Assembly: GCA_028291545.1 (NCBI GenBank)
Contig: JAQGHR010000084.1
Location: 1 to 64,000 of the forward strand
Reading direction: 5' to 3'
Source of the DNA: Planctomycetota bacterium
GTDB taxonomy: Bacteria > Planctomycetota > Planctomycetia > Isosphaerales > Isosphaeraceae
Length of the DNA stretch: 64,000 nucleotides
Shown here: piece after piece, positions 18,166-28,009 of the stretch
Layout: every line of letters begins with the position of its first letter
How positions within the stretch are numbered: position 1 is the first letter of the stretch
Notes under the pieces: generated by a model
Seen by the model: only the letters and a program-made list of their open reading frames with translations
Told to the model about the DNA's origin: nothing
Databases searched by the model: none
Translations under genes and position numbers: made by a program

Positions 18166-18626
18166 TTTTCTCTCTTGCTGACGACGAGGGAGTGCCTGCT
18201 GCCTTCCTTGCTCGCGAACTCCGTCGGCCGGGGTTTCCCCGGTGGGGCGACGCAGTAGGTGTACGTGTCGCCATCCAGCTTGTAGATACCGAGCTGCGTC
18301 CTGGCGTTCTTCATCCCGGACTCGTCCATCACATCGATCTCTTTCGGAGTTTTCGTCGAGTCGATCTTCGTGATTCCTGTCGCGACGGCCTTGTCGCCCA
18401 GCCTGACCATCCACGAATTGCCGTTGTAGGCGAGCTTCGTGATCCGCCCCGTCGTCGTCGGCGGACTCGTCTCGTCCACCAGCGTCCTGCCGTTGTTCAC
18501 AAGCGAGACGGTCACCCACGTCCCGCGGAGCCCCTCGAGGTCTCCCGCGGGATTCGCCCCCGGCTTGGGGCCGTCGGCGGCAAACAGAGGTCCTACCACG
18601 AGGATCAGGACACAACGAATCATCAT
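18162..18626 (-). CDS. TIGR03067 domain exported protein
   Basis: 154 residues from the ATG at 18626 (a second ATG follows directly). A short signal peptide (MIRCVLILVVGPLFAADG) precedes a lipocalin-like TIGR03067 domain: DLEGLRGTWVTVSLVNNGR, the ITKLAYNGNSW strand, the KEIDVMDESG and YTYCVAPPGKPRPTEF signatures. This domain is common in planctomycetes and its ligand is unknown. It overlaps the next gene by ATGA, so both proteins are made from one message. Confidence 0.85.
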   Translation of the reverse strand: MMIRCVLILVVGPLFAADGPKPGANPAGDLEGLRGTWVTVSLVNNGRTLVDETSPPTTTGRITKLAYNGNSWMVRLGDKAVATGITKIDSTKTPKEIDVMDESGMKNARTQLGIYKLDGDTYTYCVAPPGKPRPTEFASKEGSRHSLVVSKREK

Positions 18627-18727
18627 GTCGGACCCTTCATCGGGAAACCAGATGTCATGTCGCCGCAAGACCCGAACAGGACGTGTATTCGCGAGGATGA
18701 TCACGTCCGCCCGGACGATCGCGAATC

Positions 18728-19009
18728 CTACTCGGTCCCGAGCACTTTGCCGTCGGGAGAAATTTCGAGTTCGGTGATCTTGCCGATCTTGCTCTTGCCC
18801 TTCAGCTCGATGCTCTCTTGCCCGTTGTACTTACCCCGGTATGCGGCGTAGAACGTCAGGCCCGGCGCCGCCGCTTTCGCCGCTTGCAGGACCACGGCGG
18901 GAACCTGATCCATCGGGAGTGCCGTTTTCACTTCCGCCACATCGTCGTCATCGCCGCCGCACCCGCAGATCAACCCCGCAAGCACGGCGGTTGCAGTCCA
19001 TCGTCGCAC
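18728..19009 (-). CDS. small lipoprotein, PepSY-like
   Basis: 93 residues. A lipobox (LAGLICGC, Cys16 or so) after a short hydrophobic stretch predicts a lipid-anchored periplasmic protein. The rest (VPAVVLQAAKAAAPGLTFYAAYRGKY ... ELEISPDGKVLG) has the alpha-beta pattern of a PepSY-like domain, often inhibitory or binding-type. It lies 18 bases downstream of the DUF1559 gene end in the same direction, so they may share a message. Confidence 0.75.
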   Translation of the reverse strand: MRRWTATAVLAGLICGCGGDDDDVAEVKTALPMDQVPAVVLQAAKAAAPGLTFYAAYRGKYNGQESIELKGKSKIGKITELEISPDGKVLGTE

Positions 19010-19027
19010 AGGACACCTTCCTCTCGA

Positions 19028-19957
19028 TCAATAATCGCCCGAGATGACCTCGCCGCCGCCGCGCGTGGAGAGGGCCTTGTACGTCTTGTAATTCATCGCC
19101 GCCTTGAGAAACGCCACATGGCCGTCCGCGAACAGGAAGTTCACCCCCCGCCCGGCGTGCAGGCTATAGAATTGGTTCGGCTCCGAGCGATTGGCGCCCG
19201 GCCCGGCCCCTTCGCCCGCATGGCCAAGAACCATGCCGGGCGCTGTCTCGACCGTCGCGGTGCCGATGTGGTCGCCGTCGTCGTCGTACAGGAGCGCCCC
19301 GGTCACCGCGCCCGCCCAGGAGGCCGGACCGAGCAGGTGCGACCGCTCGCCGATGGCGATCGTCTGCGAAAGGCCATCGGTAATATCTCGATAGGCGACC
19401 CGGCTGTTGCGGAACAACAGCCCTTCGCCATCCGGTCCCGGCTCGCTGACGCCGTTCATCCCGACGTAGTTCGACGGGGCAAGCCGGCAAATCTCTCGGA
19501 TCGCGGCACCCGTGAGGAGGTCGCGGTCCACGGCCGGCCAGGACGGCATGACCCGATCCGACGGGCAGTGAAATCCGGCGATGGTCACGAGTCTCGCCGT
19601 CTGGTTCCCGGCAGCCTCGATGCTGATCGAGAAGTTCACCGCCGAGAAGACGTTCGTTTGCTCGATCTGCGGCAAGACCATCGCCGACCAGCCCCAGCCC
19701 GGGCCAAGCTCGGTGCCGGTCGCGTCAACTAGGGAGACATAACCGGACGGAAGGGCCTGGTGAATCCCTTCGTAGTTGTGTAACGCAAGGCCCATCTGCT
19801 TAAGATTGTTGACGCATTGGGCTCGGCGAGCGGCCTCCCGAGCCGCCTGGACGGCGGGCAAGAGCAAGGCGATGAGTATGCCGATGATGGAGATCACCAC
19901 CAGAAGCTCGATGAGCGTGAACGCACGCGCACTGCGGGAACGAGCGAGACCGGGCAC
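19028..19957 (-). CDS. DUF1559 protein with type IV pilin-like N-terminus
   Basis: 309 residues from a GTG start. Seen: a prepilin-type methylation segment ARAFTLIELLVVISIIGIL (residues about 10-29) followed by LLLPAVQAAREAARRAQCVNNLKQ, the signature of planctomycete DUF1559 pseudopilins, and near the C-terminus HAGRGVNFLFADGHVAFLK, also diagnostic. Cleavage after the Ala before FTLIE by a prepilin peptidase is expected. Planctomycete genomes encode dozens of these; their roles are unclear. Confidence 0.92.
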   Translation of the reverse strand: MPGLARSRSARAFTLIELLVVISIIGILIALLLPAVQAAREAARRAQCVNNLKQMGLALHNYEGIHQALPSGYVSLVDATGTELGPGWGWSAMVLPQIEQTNVFSAVNFSISIEAAGNQTARLVTIAGFHCPSDRVMPSWPAVDRDLLTGAAIREICRLAPSNYVGMNGVSEPGPDGEGLLFRNSRVAYRDITDGLSQTIAIGERSHLLGPASWAGAVTGALLYDDDGDHIGTATVETAPGMVLGHAGEGAGPGANRSEPNQFYSLHAGRGVNFLFADGHVAFLKAAMNYKTYKALSTRGGGEVISGDY

Positions 19958-20023
19958 GAGAATGCTCCTGAACGGAAAACGGGTGACGGACGGAGAACGA
20001 CACGAGGTCTCGTCACACCGAAT

Positions 20024-20383
20024 TCAACACAGGAAACACTGGAGAAAGACGTGCTGTCCCACGGGTCCGATCCGGCAATCCTGGCGGATCTCCGCGCGGA
20101 GTCGGAAGACCAATTCCGCCGGTGGGAGACCAGGGCTGAGGGAGGCAGGTTGACTCTCGCTCCACACCGGAACAACCGGGGCGTGCGCGATCTCCGCCCT
20201 GATCGTCGCGTCCGAATCGTCGCCCACGCCCCCGTCAACCTCTTCAAGGCCCGCTCCGCCACCTAGCTCGGCGAGGGAACCTGCCAGGTCGTCGGCCGCC
20301 TCCGCAATCCGGAGCGGCGTCCCAGCCAGGGCGGCGATCAGGCTGAGAAGCAGCATCGGGCGTCGCAACGACAGAATTCTCAT
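20024..20383 (-). CDS. putative small exported protein
   Basis: 119 residues from the ATG at 20383. A plausible signal peptide (LLLSLIAALAGTPLRIAEA) is followed by an acidic Gly/Asp/Glu-rich segment and a Cys-containing tail ending QCFLC. No family recognised. It is upstream of the DUF1559 gene in the same direction with 66 bp between. The signal peptide is the main support. Confidence 0.45.
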   Translation of the reverse strand: MRILSLRRPMLLLSLIAALAGTPLRIAEAADDLAGSLAELGGGAGLEEVDGGVGDDSDATIRAEIAHAPVVPVWSESQPASLSPGLPPAELVFRLRAEIRQDCRIGPVGQHVFLQCFLC

Positions 20384-20618
20384 GCGTGACACTGTACGAG
20401 AAAAAGCTCCATGTCGTCAACAATGGTCGACATGGTCGATATTGGCTATATTAATCTAATGATAATCGCGGGGCCTGCCGATGTTCCGTGGTCGAAGGAA
20501 ACCCGCCGGGTTGTGGCTTCGCGGTCATGATGCTCATTCATCCTCAAGTCCCTAGTCTTCCAAAGCCGACCTTTCCGTTGACACTCTTCACCTCGGCGGC
20601 TAGTCTCCGGCGGCATGG

Positions 20619-22202
20619 ATGCCCCGGCGTGGCGAACGATGGCCGTCGCCGGTGTCGCAGGGATGGGATGAGCGACCGCGCATGCCTTTTTTGTCGACCA
20701 CGAGCCGCCCGGTCCGCCGCCGCCACCGTGCCGCACTCCCGCCGCCGGTTCCGGTCGCACCCCCTCGTCCCGCGCCAAGACGCGTGGCCAGGAACTTCGC
20801 GGCCCTGAGCCTGGCCGAAGTCGCGTGTCGCGGAACCGCAATGGCCGTCACCTTCACCCTGGCCGCACGGCTGGGGCGAGACGGCTATGGCAAGGTGGAA
20901 TTCGCCTTCAACATCGTGTTCTGGCTGGTGTTGCTCGTTCGCGACGGCCTGGAGGTGATCGCGGCCAGAGAGATCGCGCGACATCCGCGCTTGATCCGCC
21001 CCCTGGTTGACCATCTCCTGGCACTCAAAGGCTTGCTGGCGCTTGGGCTTCTGGCGGGATTGATCGTCGTCGGCTCGGTGACGCTGAAAGGGCCGACGGA
21101 GCGGGCGATCCTGTCGGTTTACGGCCTGATGCTGCTGACCACGGCGCTGGGGCTGGACTACGTGTATCGCGGGATCGAACGCATGGGCCTGGTGGCCGTG
21201 TCGCTGGTCTTGCGGACCACGGTCTACGCGATCGGGGCGGTGCTCTCGGTGGGTGACGTCTCGCGGATCGTCTGGGTGCCCGCCTGGCTCGTGGCGGGCG
21301 AGGCGTGCGGGATCGCGCTGGTCTGGGCCTGCTACGTCCGCCGATTCGGGATGCCCAGACCCAGTCTCAGCAGCGGGCAATTCGTCAAGGTCGTGGTGCG
21401 GCGGGGTCGGCCGGTCTACCTGATTCAGATGGCGCAAGCCGTGATCGGCTCGGTGGACTTCCTGATCGTCGGACTCATGAGCCACTGGGACGACGTGGGG
21501 CTGTATAGCGCACCGCACCGGATGTCGATGGCCGTCTTGACGTTCAGCCTGATCTTCCAGCAGGTCGTCTTTCCCGGCCTGGCCCGCTCGTGGCGGGAGT
21601 CGCCGATGTCGAGCCGGGCCTCGCTGGACGTGCTGGTCCGCGTGCTCATGATCGGCCTGATCCCGATTGCCGTGGGGGCCACCGTCCTTGCCGGGCCGAT
21701 GGTACGGGGCCTGCTGCACGCGGAATACGCCGGGGCCGCCCTGTTGCTGGCGCTGGGGATCTGGCGCGCCCCCCTGCTCGGCCTGGCCTTCCTCTACCAG
21801 ACGTCGTTGATCGCCCTGAACCGCGAGACGGCCGGCGTCCGCTTGCTGATCTGCGGCGCGGTCGCCTCCGCCCCGCTTGTCGGCCTCTTACGATGGGGGT
21901 TCGGCCTGCCCGGGGCCGCGTGCGCGGTGTTGATCATCGGCTCGGGCCTGGTCATCGCCGGTTACGCCTGCCTTGCCAAAGAAGGCCGTCAGCCGTCCTG
22001 GCACCATCATCTTGGAAAGCCCCTTCTGGCCTCCCTCGCGATGGTTCCCGTCTGCCTGTCTCTCCGCGGTCAGATGCTCGCGGTCCCGGTCCTCGCCGGG
22101 GCCCTCGTCTACATCATCGTCCTCACGGCCCTCGGCGGCCTGCGAAGCGAGGACCTCCGCGTCCTTCTCGGCCGAGACGATCGCGACGCCGGATCGAAAT
22201 AG
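20619..22202 (+). CDS. polysaccharide flippase (Wzx/MATE-like)
   Basis: About 527 residues from the ATG at 20619, or 506 from the ATG at 20682; the first 55 residues are Pro/Arg-rich and cytoplasmic in either case. Twelve or more hydrophobic helices follow, with the family features NFAALSLAEVACRGTAM, AARLGRDGYGKVEFA and GLDYVYRGIERM seen in O-antigen and exopolysaccharide flippases. Predicted to move undecaprenyl-linked oligosaccharides across the inner membrane. It begins the 20-37 kb sugar locus and faces the GT39 gene tail to tail across 192 bp. Confidence 0.85.
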   Translation: MPRRGERWPSPVSQGWDERPRMPFLSTTSRPVRRRHRAALPPPVPVAPPRPAPRRVARNFAALSLAEVACRGTAMAVTFTLAARLGRDGYGKVEFAFNIVFWLVLLVRDGLEVIAAREIARHPRLIRPLVDHLLALKGLLALGLLAGLIVVGSVTLKGPTERAILSVYGLMLLTTALGLDYVYRGIERMGLVAVSLVLRTTVYAIGAVLSVGDVSRIVWVPAWLVAGEACGIALVWACYVRRFGMPRPSLSSGQFVKVVVRRGRPVYLIQMAQAVIGSVDFLIVGLMSHWDDVGLYSAPHRMSMAVLTFSLIFQQVVFPGLARSWRESPMSSRASLDVLVRVLMIGLIPIAVGATVLAGPMVRGLLHAEYAGAALLLALGIWRAPLLGLAFLYQTSLIALNRETAGVRLLICGAVASAPLVGLLRWGFGLPGAACAVLIIGSGLVIAGYACLAKEGRQPSWHHHLGKPLLASLAMVPVCLSLRGQMLAVPVLAGALVYIIVLTALGGLRSEDLRVLLGRDDRDAGSK

Positions 22203-22394
22203 CTGACCGCCGCCATCGGCACGACCCATGAGCGGCGCCGCACCGGACCCAACTTAATTCCCTGTCACGATTCGGGTTTTCCCGTCGCGTCAGGTTGCGG
22301 CCATGCTCTTGGCGCATCCGTATCTCTCGCGGCGAGCGATAGTATCGCAGCCGGACAGGCGTTCGATCGCGGAATCCGTCGCGAACGTCGGCTT

Positions 22395-23906
22395 CTAACG
22401 AGTCGGTCGTTCGACCTTCGCCTTGAGCGGCGGTGGCGCGGAGCGACGATATCGCGCGAAATAAAGGGGACCGAACGACGATGCCCCTTCGGATTGATAG
22501 TGCTGTTCGAGTTCTTCGAGCCGGGGGGATGAGATGATCCCCGGTTTGTTGAAATAGACAAACCAGTAGGATGGGTGGTCGAGCGAATGGGATTCGCCGG
22601 CTTCGTCGGCCGGGATGAAGATGAGGTCCGGCCGGTCCTTGAGATGGTATTTCAAGGCCTCAAAATTGTTGTCGATCAATCTTGCCCCCGTCGCCGTGCG
22701 AGTCGCAATGCTCGCGTCGCGCGGGCTCGGGCTCACGAAGATGACCGGGGAACTGGGATCTTGACGTTGAATCTGCGCCACCACGTCGCGAAAGTTATAT
22801 TTGAATTCGTGATAGGGATGATACGTGGTATGCACCATCATCCAGCCCGCGCCCACGAGACTGAGGAGAGCGGTTGCCAGCCGCAAGGGTTTGGGGAGCC
22901 TCGCGAGTCCGTGAGCCACGAGGATCAAGAAGGCCGGGCCAACATAGAGCGTGTACCGAGGGTAACCCATCAGCGAATAGCGTGCGATCGAGTAGGCGTA
23001 GAGCAGTAGCGTTGGCACCCACCACCAGAGCAGCAGAGAGGTCGCTCCCACGTGCCGATTGGGCCGCCTTCGACCCGGGATTCCGCCGCTCCTCGTCCAG
23101 AGCCCGAACGCGATGAGGCCGAACCAGAGGGGTAGCAGAATCGTCCGTCCACCCGTCAAGTGGACGAGCCAGTTGACGAGGTAATACGGCGCACGAAAGG
23201 GCGTCGGCGGCGCCTCGGGACTGTGATCGAAGTATCGAGGGAGCCAGGGGAGAACGCAGGCCATGAACCCCATCTGGATGAGCAGCCAGTTCCGGGGAGA
23301 GAGCCGGAACGATCGCCAGTTCGCCCAGTAGCCCGCGGCCAGGGCGACCACCATGAACAGGCCGAGCGGGTGACTGTAGCCCAGCGCCGTCAGGCAGACG
23401 CCGAATGCGACTTGTTTTCCCCAGGGCGCGGAACGGCGAAATGAGAGAAGGAGATCCCACGCCAGCGCACTCATCAGCCCGAGCCAGGCGTACATCCGGG
23501 CTTCCTGGGAATACGTCACCAGCAATGGACTGATGGCGCAGAGCCACGCGCCCCAGAGAGCGGTCGGCTTGTCGAATGCGCGGCGACCGATCCGATAGGC
23601 CAGCGCCACGGTCAACACGCCGCAAATCACGCTGAAAAACCGGGCCGACCAGGCCGACACCCCGAAGACCTGGAACCAGCCCTGCAAGATCAACGGGTGA
23701 AGCAGCCCGCGGGTGGCATCAATCTGCTGGATCAGTTGAACCAGGGCCATCGGGCTCTCGGTACACGCGAGCCGCATGGCGGCGGTCTCGTCATACCACA
23801 GGCTCTTGCGGTCCAGGAACAACAGCCTGAGCACGGTCGCGACCACGAGGATCGCGGGCAACACGAGGCGTCGCGTCGTCCACCGTTTTCCCACGACGAG
23901 ACTCAT
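22395..23906 (-). CDS. GT39-type membrane glycosyltransferase
   Basis: The ATG at 23906 gives 503 residues and starts directly before the first membrane helix; the extra upstream 28 codons look non-coding. Seen: the first-loop acidic pair in SLWYDETAAMRLA (near 40), about ten to eleven helices, and a C-terminal soluble domain (from about 405, VAQIQRQDPSSPVIFVSP onwards). This is the PMT/ArnT-like (GT39 or GT83) layout that transfers a sugar from a polyprenyl-phosphate donor on the periplasmic face. The acceptor is unknown. Confidence 0.85.
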   Translation of the reverse strand: MSLVVGKRWTTRRLVLPAILVVATVLRLLFLDRKSLWYDETAAMRLACTESPMALVQLIQQIDATRGLLHPLILQGWFQVFGVSAWSARFFSVICGVLTVALAYRIGRRAFDKPTALWGAWLCAISPLLVTYSQEARMYAWLGLMSALAWDLLLSFRRSAPWGKQVAFGVCLTALGYSHPLGLFMVVALAAGYWANWRSFRLSPRNWLLIQMGFMACVLPWLPRYFDHSPEAPPTPFRAPYYLVNWLVHLTGGRTILLPLWFGLIAFGLWTRSGGIPGRRRPNRHVGATSLLLWWWVPTLLLYAYSIARYSLMGYPRYTLYVGPAFLILVAHGLARLPKPLRLATALLSLVGAGWMMVHTTYHPYHEFKYNFRDVVAQIQRQDPSSPVIFVSPSPRDASIATRTATGARLIDNNFEALKYHLKDRPDLIFIPADEAGESHSLDHPSYWFVYFNKPGIISSPRLEELEQHYQSEGASSFGPLYFARYRRSAPPPLKAKVERPTR

Positions 23907-24131
23907 GTCGCTGTCGCTCACGATTATAGCCTTAAAATGAAGTACGCGAATCGATCCAATATACCTGTCTACCACCTGGACTGACAACATGAGCGCTGTC
24001 TGATCGCGGCGACGTTATCCAGCTACTTCGGGTCATCGTAAGGCCTGGAATGGCCCAATATTTCGCCGAGATGGATCGGGCGGGGTCGATGGAACGGGGA
24101 GGCTGTTGAGCGATGCCCTGTCGGGGAAATC

Positions 24132-25184
24132 TCAGGATCGATAGATCAACCCCAGCATTTTCAGGGCGACCCTGGCGGCCTTGATCTTGTCGGAGCCGAC
24201 CCCTTTGGACTCTCCCACGCGGACCCGGAAGACGACCGGGATCTCGATGACCCGCATGCGGAGTCGGAGGGCCTCGATGAACATATGGGGAGAAAAGTGA
24301 TTGCCACGGATCGTGAGGTGCTTCCGCAGTTGCTCGTACGACTCGACGCGCATGGCCCGGTAGGTGCATCCCATGTCGGAGAGCCGCGTGCCCCAGAATC
24401 GGGTCTGCACGAGCTTCGCGACGATCTGATTGAACGGGTTGAGGAGCCAGTCCATCTGGGTCTGGGTCTCGCGCAGCTCCTGGGTCGCGCGCGTCCCGAG
24501 CACCAGGTCGCAGTTCTCCAGGTAGGAGAGAAATTTCTTGACGTCTTCGGCGAAAAACGTCATATCGCCTTCGCAAAGGATGACGACGTCGGCACCTTTG
24601 GCGGCCTCGGCAAGTGCCCTCATGCAGCACGACCCGTAGCCTGGGATGGTCTCGATTATGACCTCATCGGCCCCCGCCTCGGCCGCGGCGTGCGCCGTGC
24701 CGTCGCGGGAGTTATTGTCCACCACGACGACCTTGTGGACCTCCGGGCATGCCTTGAATTCCCGGACCGTGGCCGAGACCGCCTCCTCGTCATTGTACGC
24801 GGTCAATCCCACGTGAACCCGCGCGTGCCTCAGCGAGGAGAAGAGGAAATTACGCGGCGGGACGAACCAATTGTGGACGCAGAATAGCATGAAGAACGCG
24901 GTCCCCCCCGTGAGGAACGTCGCCGCCAGGATCGCCCGATGGACGGCGACGAATCCGCTCGATTGCGCCAACGGCGTGAGCAGCCAGAGCGCGGACGATA
25001 CGCCTGCGAACCCCAGCCCCACGAGCGTCAGCGACAGGGCCCAGAGGGTGAATCGCCCGACCCTCTCGGCGCGACGATCTCGGGTGAAGATGGGGCGCGG
25101 GGAAGAGTTTGCAACGGCCGTCGTCTGAGGAACCATGACGCATGCTCTCGGGGTTGCTGGGCCAATTCGCGGCGGCTCTGTCAC
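24132..25184 (-). CDS. family 2 glycosyltransferase with N-terminal membrane helices
   Basis: 350 residues from a GTG at 25184, which overlaps the stop of the upstream gene by four bases (GTGA), suggesting coupling; an ATG at 25136 would remove 16 residues. Two hydrophobic helices (about 50-105) precede a GT2 domain: VGLTAYNDEEAVSATV, VVVDNNSRDGT, and the metal-binding acidic motif in LCEGDMTFF. The later VLGTRATQEL and DMGCTYRAMR elements match dolichyl-phosphate-glucose/mannose synthase-like enzymes. Predicted to build a polyprenyl-phosphate sugar for the GT39-type transferases nearby. Confidence 0.85.
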   Translation of the reverse strand: MTEPPRIGPATPRACVMVPQTTAVANSSPRPIFTRDRRAERVGRFTLWALSLTLVGLGFAGVSSALWLLTPLAQSSGFVAVHRAILAATFLTGGTAFFMLFCVHNWFVPPRNFLFSSLRHARVHVGLTAYNDEEAVSATVREFKACPEVHKVVVVDNNSRDGTAHAAAEAGADEVIIETIPGYGSCCMRALAEAAKGADVVILCEGDMTFFAEDVKKFLSYLENCDLVLGTRATQELRETQTQMDWLLNPFNQIVAKLVQTRFWGTRLSDMGCTYRAMRVESYEQLRKHLTIRGNHFSPHMFIEALRLRMRVIEIPVVFRVRVGESKGVGSDKIKAARVALKMLGLIYRS

Positions 25185-26854
25185 TGGCCGGTCCGGTGAC
25201 CGGCCGCGTGGGATCTCGGTAGGAGCGGTGGGGTGGTCGTCGTCGGTCGCCCACGCACGGGGTTCCGGGCGACGACGATCGGTCGCCCCTCGAAGGAGAC
25301 CTCACGGGTTGTGGCGCCCTCGAACAGCGGCATCCGGGGGTTCTTTGGGGTTCGGCCCATGACCTCGTCCGTCGCGTCGAAGCTATCGGCGTAGTCGTAC
25401 CAGGTCCGCTCCCCGAGATAAACATCGCCCGATCTACGCAACTCCTCGCGGTAGGACGGGACGTCAAAGTCCTCCAGGCACCAGACCTGGGGCGAGACGG
25501 CGACGACGCGACGATCCCCCGGGAGGACGGGGGGGGCCGCCGACAGGACGAAGGGCGGCCCGAGCACGATGCGGTCCCCGGGTCTGGTCAGCTCGACGAT
25601 CAGGGCAATCTCCTGGTCCTGATCGGCGAGCGATTGGGCGTGGAAGAGCGTCTGCCGGTCGATCCGGAGGCTGACCACCACATTCGCCGCTGCCAGGACG
25701 AGGACCATCGCCAGGGCGACGCGACGCCGGACCGGGGTATCCGCGAGAAACAGCAGCGCGGGCGCGAGCCCAAGGACGTAATAGTCCAGGTACTGGAAGC
25801 GACGAACCATGTCGAACAGGACGAACAGGACGATCACCGCGGCCGGGAGCCGCTTCAGCATCTGCACCCCGACCGGGCGTGACTCGGCATTGCGGGACGG
25901 TCGCACACACAAATAGACGGCGGTCAGGGCGATCGTCAGGGAGACTGACATCGAGACCAGGTTGTACGGGAATCCGGCCTGGACCCGGAACATGGTCAGC
26001 GGTCCCACGGCGACCAGGTTTCTATGGGCCATGCAGCGGAGATAGGGGAAGAATTGCTCCTTCAGGCCCTCGGGGCGGATGTACCACGCGAGGCACGCCA
26101 GGCCCGCGAGCAGATACAGGGCGGGTCCGGCCCAGGCCGGGCGTCCCGGCTCACTCGGACCCGTTCTCCTCCTGCGGAGATCGATCGAGGCCGCGACCAG
26201 CCAGATCAGGCTCGCCGGGCCGAGTGCGGGGTGAATCGACGGGAGCAGCGCCGCGAACAGCCACCGCCACGCAGGGATTCGCCCGGAGGCCGTGAAAACG
26301 GGCGCGAAAGCCAACGAGATCGCGAAGAGACCCAGGATGTCGTATCTCTGGATGTAGACGGCGCTCATCAGGTGCCGGTGCCCGAGGAAGGCTTGCGATC
26401 CGAGCACGCTCGCCGCCCAGCTATGCCCCGAGATGGTTCGGCGCAGGAACCACGTGATCAGCAACAGGTTGACGAGGTAGCCGACGACGATCCCCGACAG
26501 ATAGGGGACTCTCCCGATGTGAAAGGCATAGTAAAACGGCGCGGGGCCCAACCCCATCAACGGTCCATGAAACAGCCAGATCCGATCAAAGTGGGCGAAG
26601 GAGCCAAGTTGAGGCGTCGTGAGCGCACCCCGCGCCACCAAATTGGCGGACGGGAGGGCATACGCGATCCAGTCCTGCCAGGCCAGCTTCGAGAAAGCGA
26701 TTTGAAAGCCGGTGAAACCGAACCACGCGAATAAAATCAGGCCAAGCGTACTATCCAGAAACCGAATGGACTTAGCGTCAGCGAGAAAAGACGTCGTCCG
26801 GGCCGCGCTGTCTGTTTTCAGGGAAAGATCATCCGCCGGGTCTAGGATCGCCAT
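25181..26854 (-). CDS. multi-pass membrane protein, probable GT-C glycosyltransferase
   Basis: 557 residues with ten or more hydrophobic helices. An early loop LAWQDWIAYALPSANLVARG carries an acidic residue in the place expected for GT-C enzymes, and a C-terminal periplasmic domain (about 420-545) follows the last helix. No named family is certain. It is first of a two-gene unit with the GT2 gene, overlapping it by four bases, so donor synthesis and transfer are likely paired. Confidence 0.75.
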   Translation of the reverse strand: MAILDPADDLSLKTDSAARTTSFLADAKSIRFLDSTLGLILFAWFGFTGFQIAFSKLAWQDWIAYALPSANLVARGALTTPQLGSFAHFDRIWLFHGPLMGLGPAPFYYAFHIGRVPYLSGIVVGYLVNLLLITWFLRRTISGHSWAASVLGSQAFLGHRHLMSAVYIQRYDILGLFAISLAFAPVFTASGRIPAWRWLFAALLPSIHPALGPASLIWLVAASIDLRRRRTGPSEPGRPAWAGPALYLLAGLACLAWYIRPEGLKEQFFPYLRCMAHRNLVAVGPLTMFRVQAGFPYNLVSMSVSLTIALTAVYLCVRPSRNAESRPVGVQMLKRLPAAVIVLFVLFDMVRRFQYLDYYVLGLAPALLFLADTPVRRRVALAMVLVLAAANVVVSLRIDRQTLFHAQSLADQDQEIALIVELTRPGDRIVLGPPFVLSAAPPVLPGDRRVVAVSPQVWCLEDFDVPSYREELRRSGDVYLGERTWYDYADSFDATDEVMGRTPKNPRMPLFEGATTREVSFEGRPIVVARNPVRGRPTTTTPPLLPRSHAAGHRTGQ

Positions 26855-28009
26855 CGAGCAAGCCTCGCTTGGTTGAGCGTCGCGTCACGGAACCCCTGTC
26901 GAAATCGTGAACCGCCGTCTTGTGAACATGGTAGCTGACCCACCGTGCCGTGGTTCCGCCATCTCACGCCGACGGGGCGTTCAAGGATCGAGTGCCGTCA
27001 CACTCCGCCGTGTCCATGTTCGACTCGCAGGGCCTCTCTGCCCCGCCCCGCCGGTCGTCCCACCATCGCGATCGCCCGACGGCTCGACGTCGATCTCAAC
27101 GTCGACCATGCCGACCTCCGCGAGTTCACATGCCATGGCCCGGCCTCTGCGAGCCGACCACCCGGCATTCTGATCCGCGTCCATCGTCATGCCGCATGCC
27201 AGGTTCAAGAATTTCGCGTGAGATTTTCAGTGATCCGTCTCGCTTGAGATCGCCGCAATCGCTCCCAGGTTCGGGCAGATGAACGGCACATTCTAGCAGA
27301 CGGAGGGGTTATTTGATCCCTCCGAGTGGTTCAGAGGGCATGGAGCGGAATCGCTCCGAGGTCGAGCACAAGGGGGAAATGTTACCACAAAGTCGCACAG
27401 AGGGCTCGTTCTCGCTGAGGAAAAAGCAGAAAGTCCCCGGATGCGCGTTCACTTTTCGCCTTCGCTACTCAAAAGGATCGGCCGCCACGATGTTATTCCG
27501 TGGAGTTGGTCGATGCGGCAGACGGCCGATGGAGATCGGAGGAAATCTTGGCACGGGGGAATTTCGAGTCTTCTCGGGGAGTTTTAATTCGCAGGTCGGG
27601 CAGCAGAGGCGACGGCCTCGAACCCGGAATGGCGAGATCCGCGATTTGGGGCGACGGGAACGACGAACCGAGGAGCACAAAAGATCACGCGGTGACGAAC
27701 GAATCTACGCATGGAATGCCGGAAGACGCCTGACATCCTGGCGGCCGGGAACGACCTTCCCGGAGCCGGACGGACCCTCCCACGCTTTCCGCGATCTTCC
27801 CGATTCCGATCCGGCTTCGACGTGATCGGTTGGCCTGTTCAACCCTACAGGCCGTCACGGACGGGGGTTCATGGGTTTTCTACGGAGCAAGAGCGACGCC
27901 CTTGCTTCTTTGAGTTGTTGTGAAAGGCGGAGTTTCCTGGGATGATGGCCAGCCTGTGACGGGGGAGCCATGGTTGGGGCCGTCGTTAAAGATGTCAAGA
28001 TAGTTCAAC
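26855..28009. other. long gene-free stretch in the sugar locus
   Basis: 1155 bp between divergent membrane-protein genes. Open frames of up to 170 codons (for example 27313-27825 plus) have compositions and endings typical of chance frames and no recognisable motif. Composition is locally lower in G+C around 27290-27520. It may hold two promoters or the eroded remains of a gene. Confidence 0.4.

Noticed and set aside
27313-27825. 170-codon frame in the gene-free part of the glycan locus
   Set aside because: No ribosome binding site, no motif, competing frames on the same strand (27500-27733).
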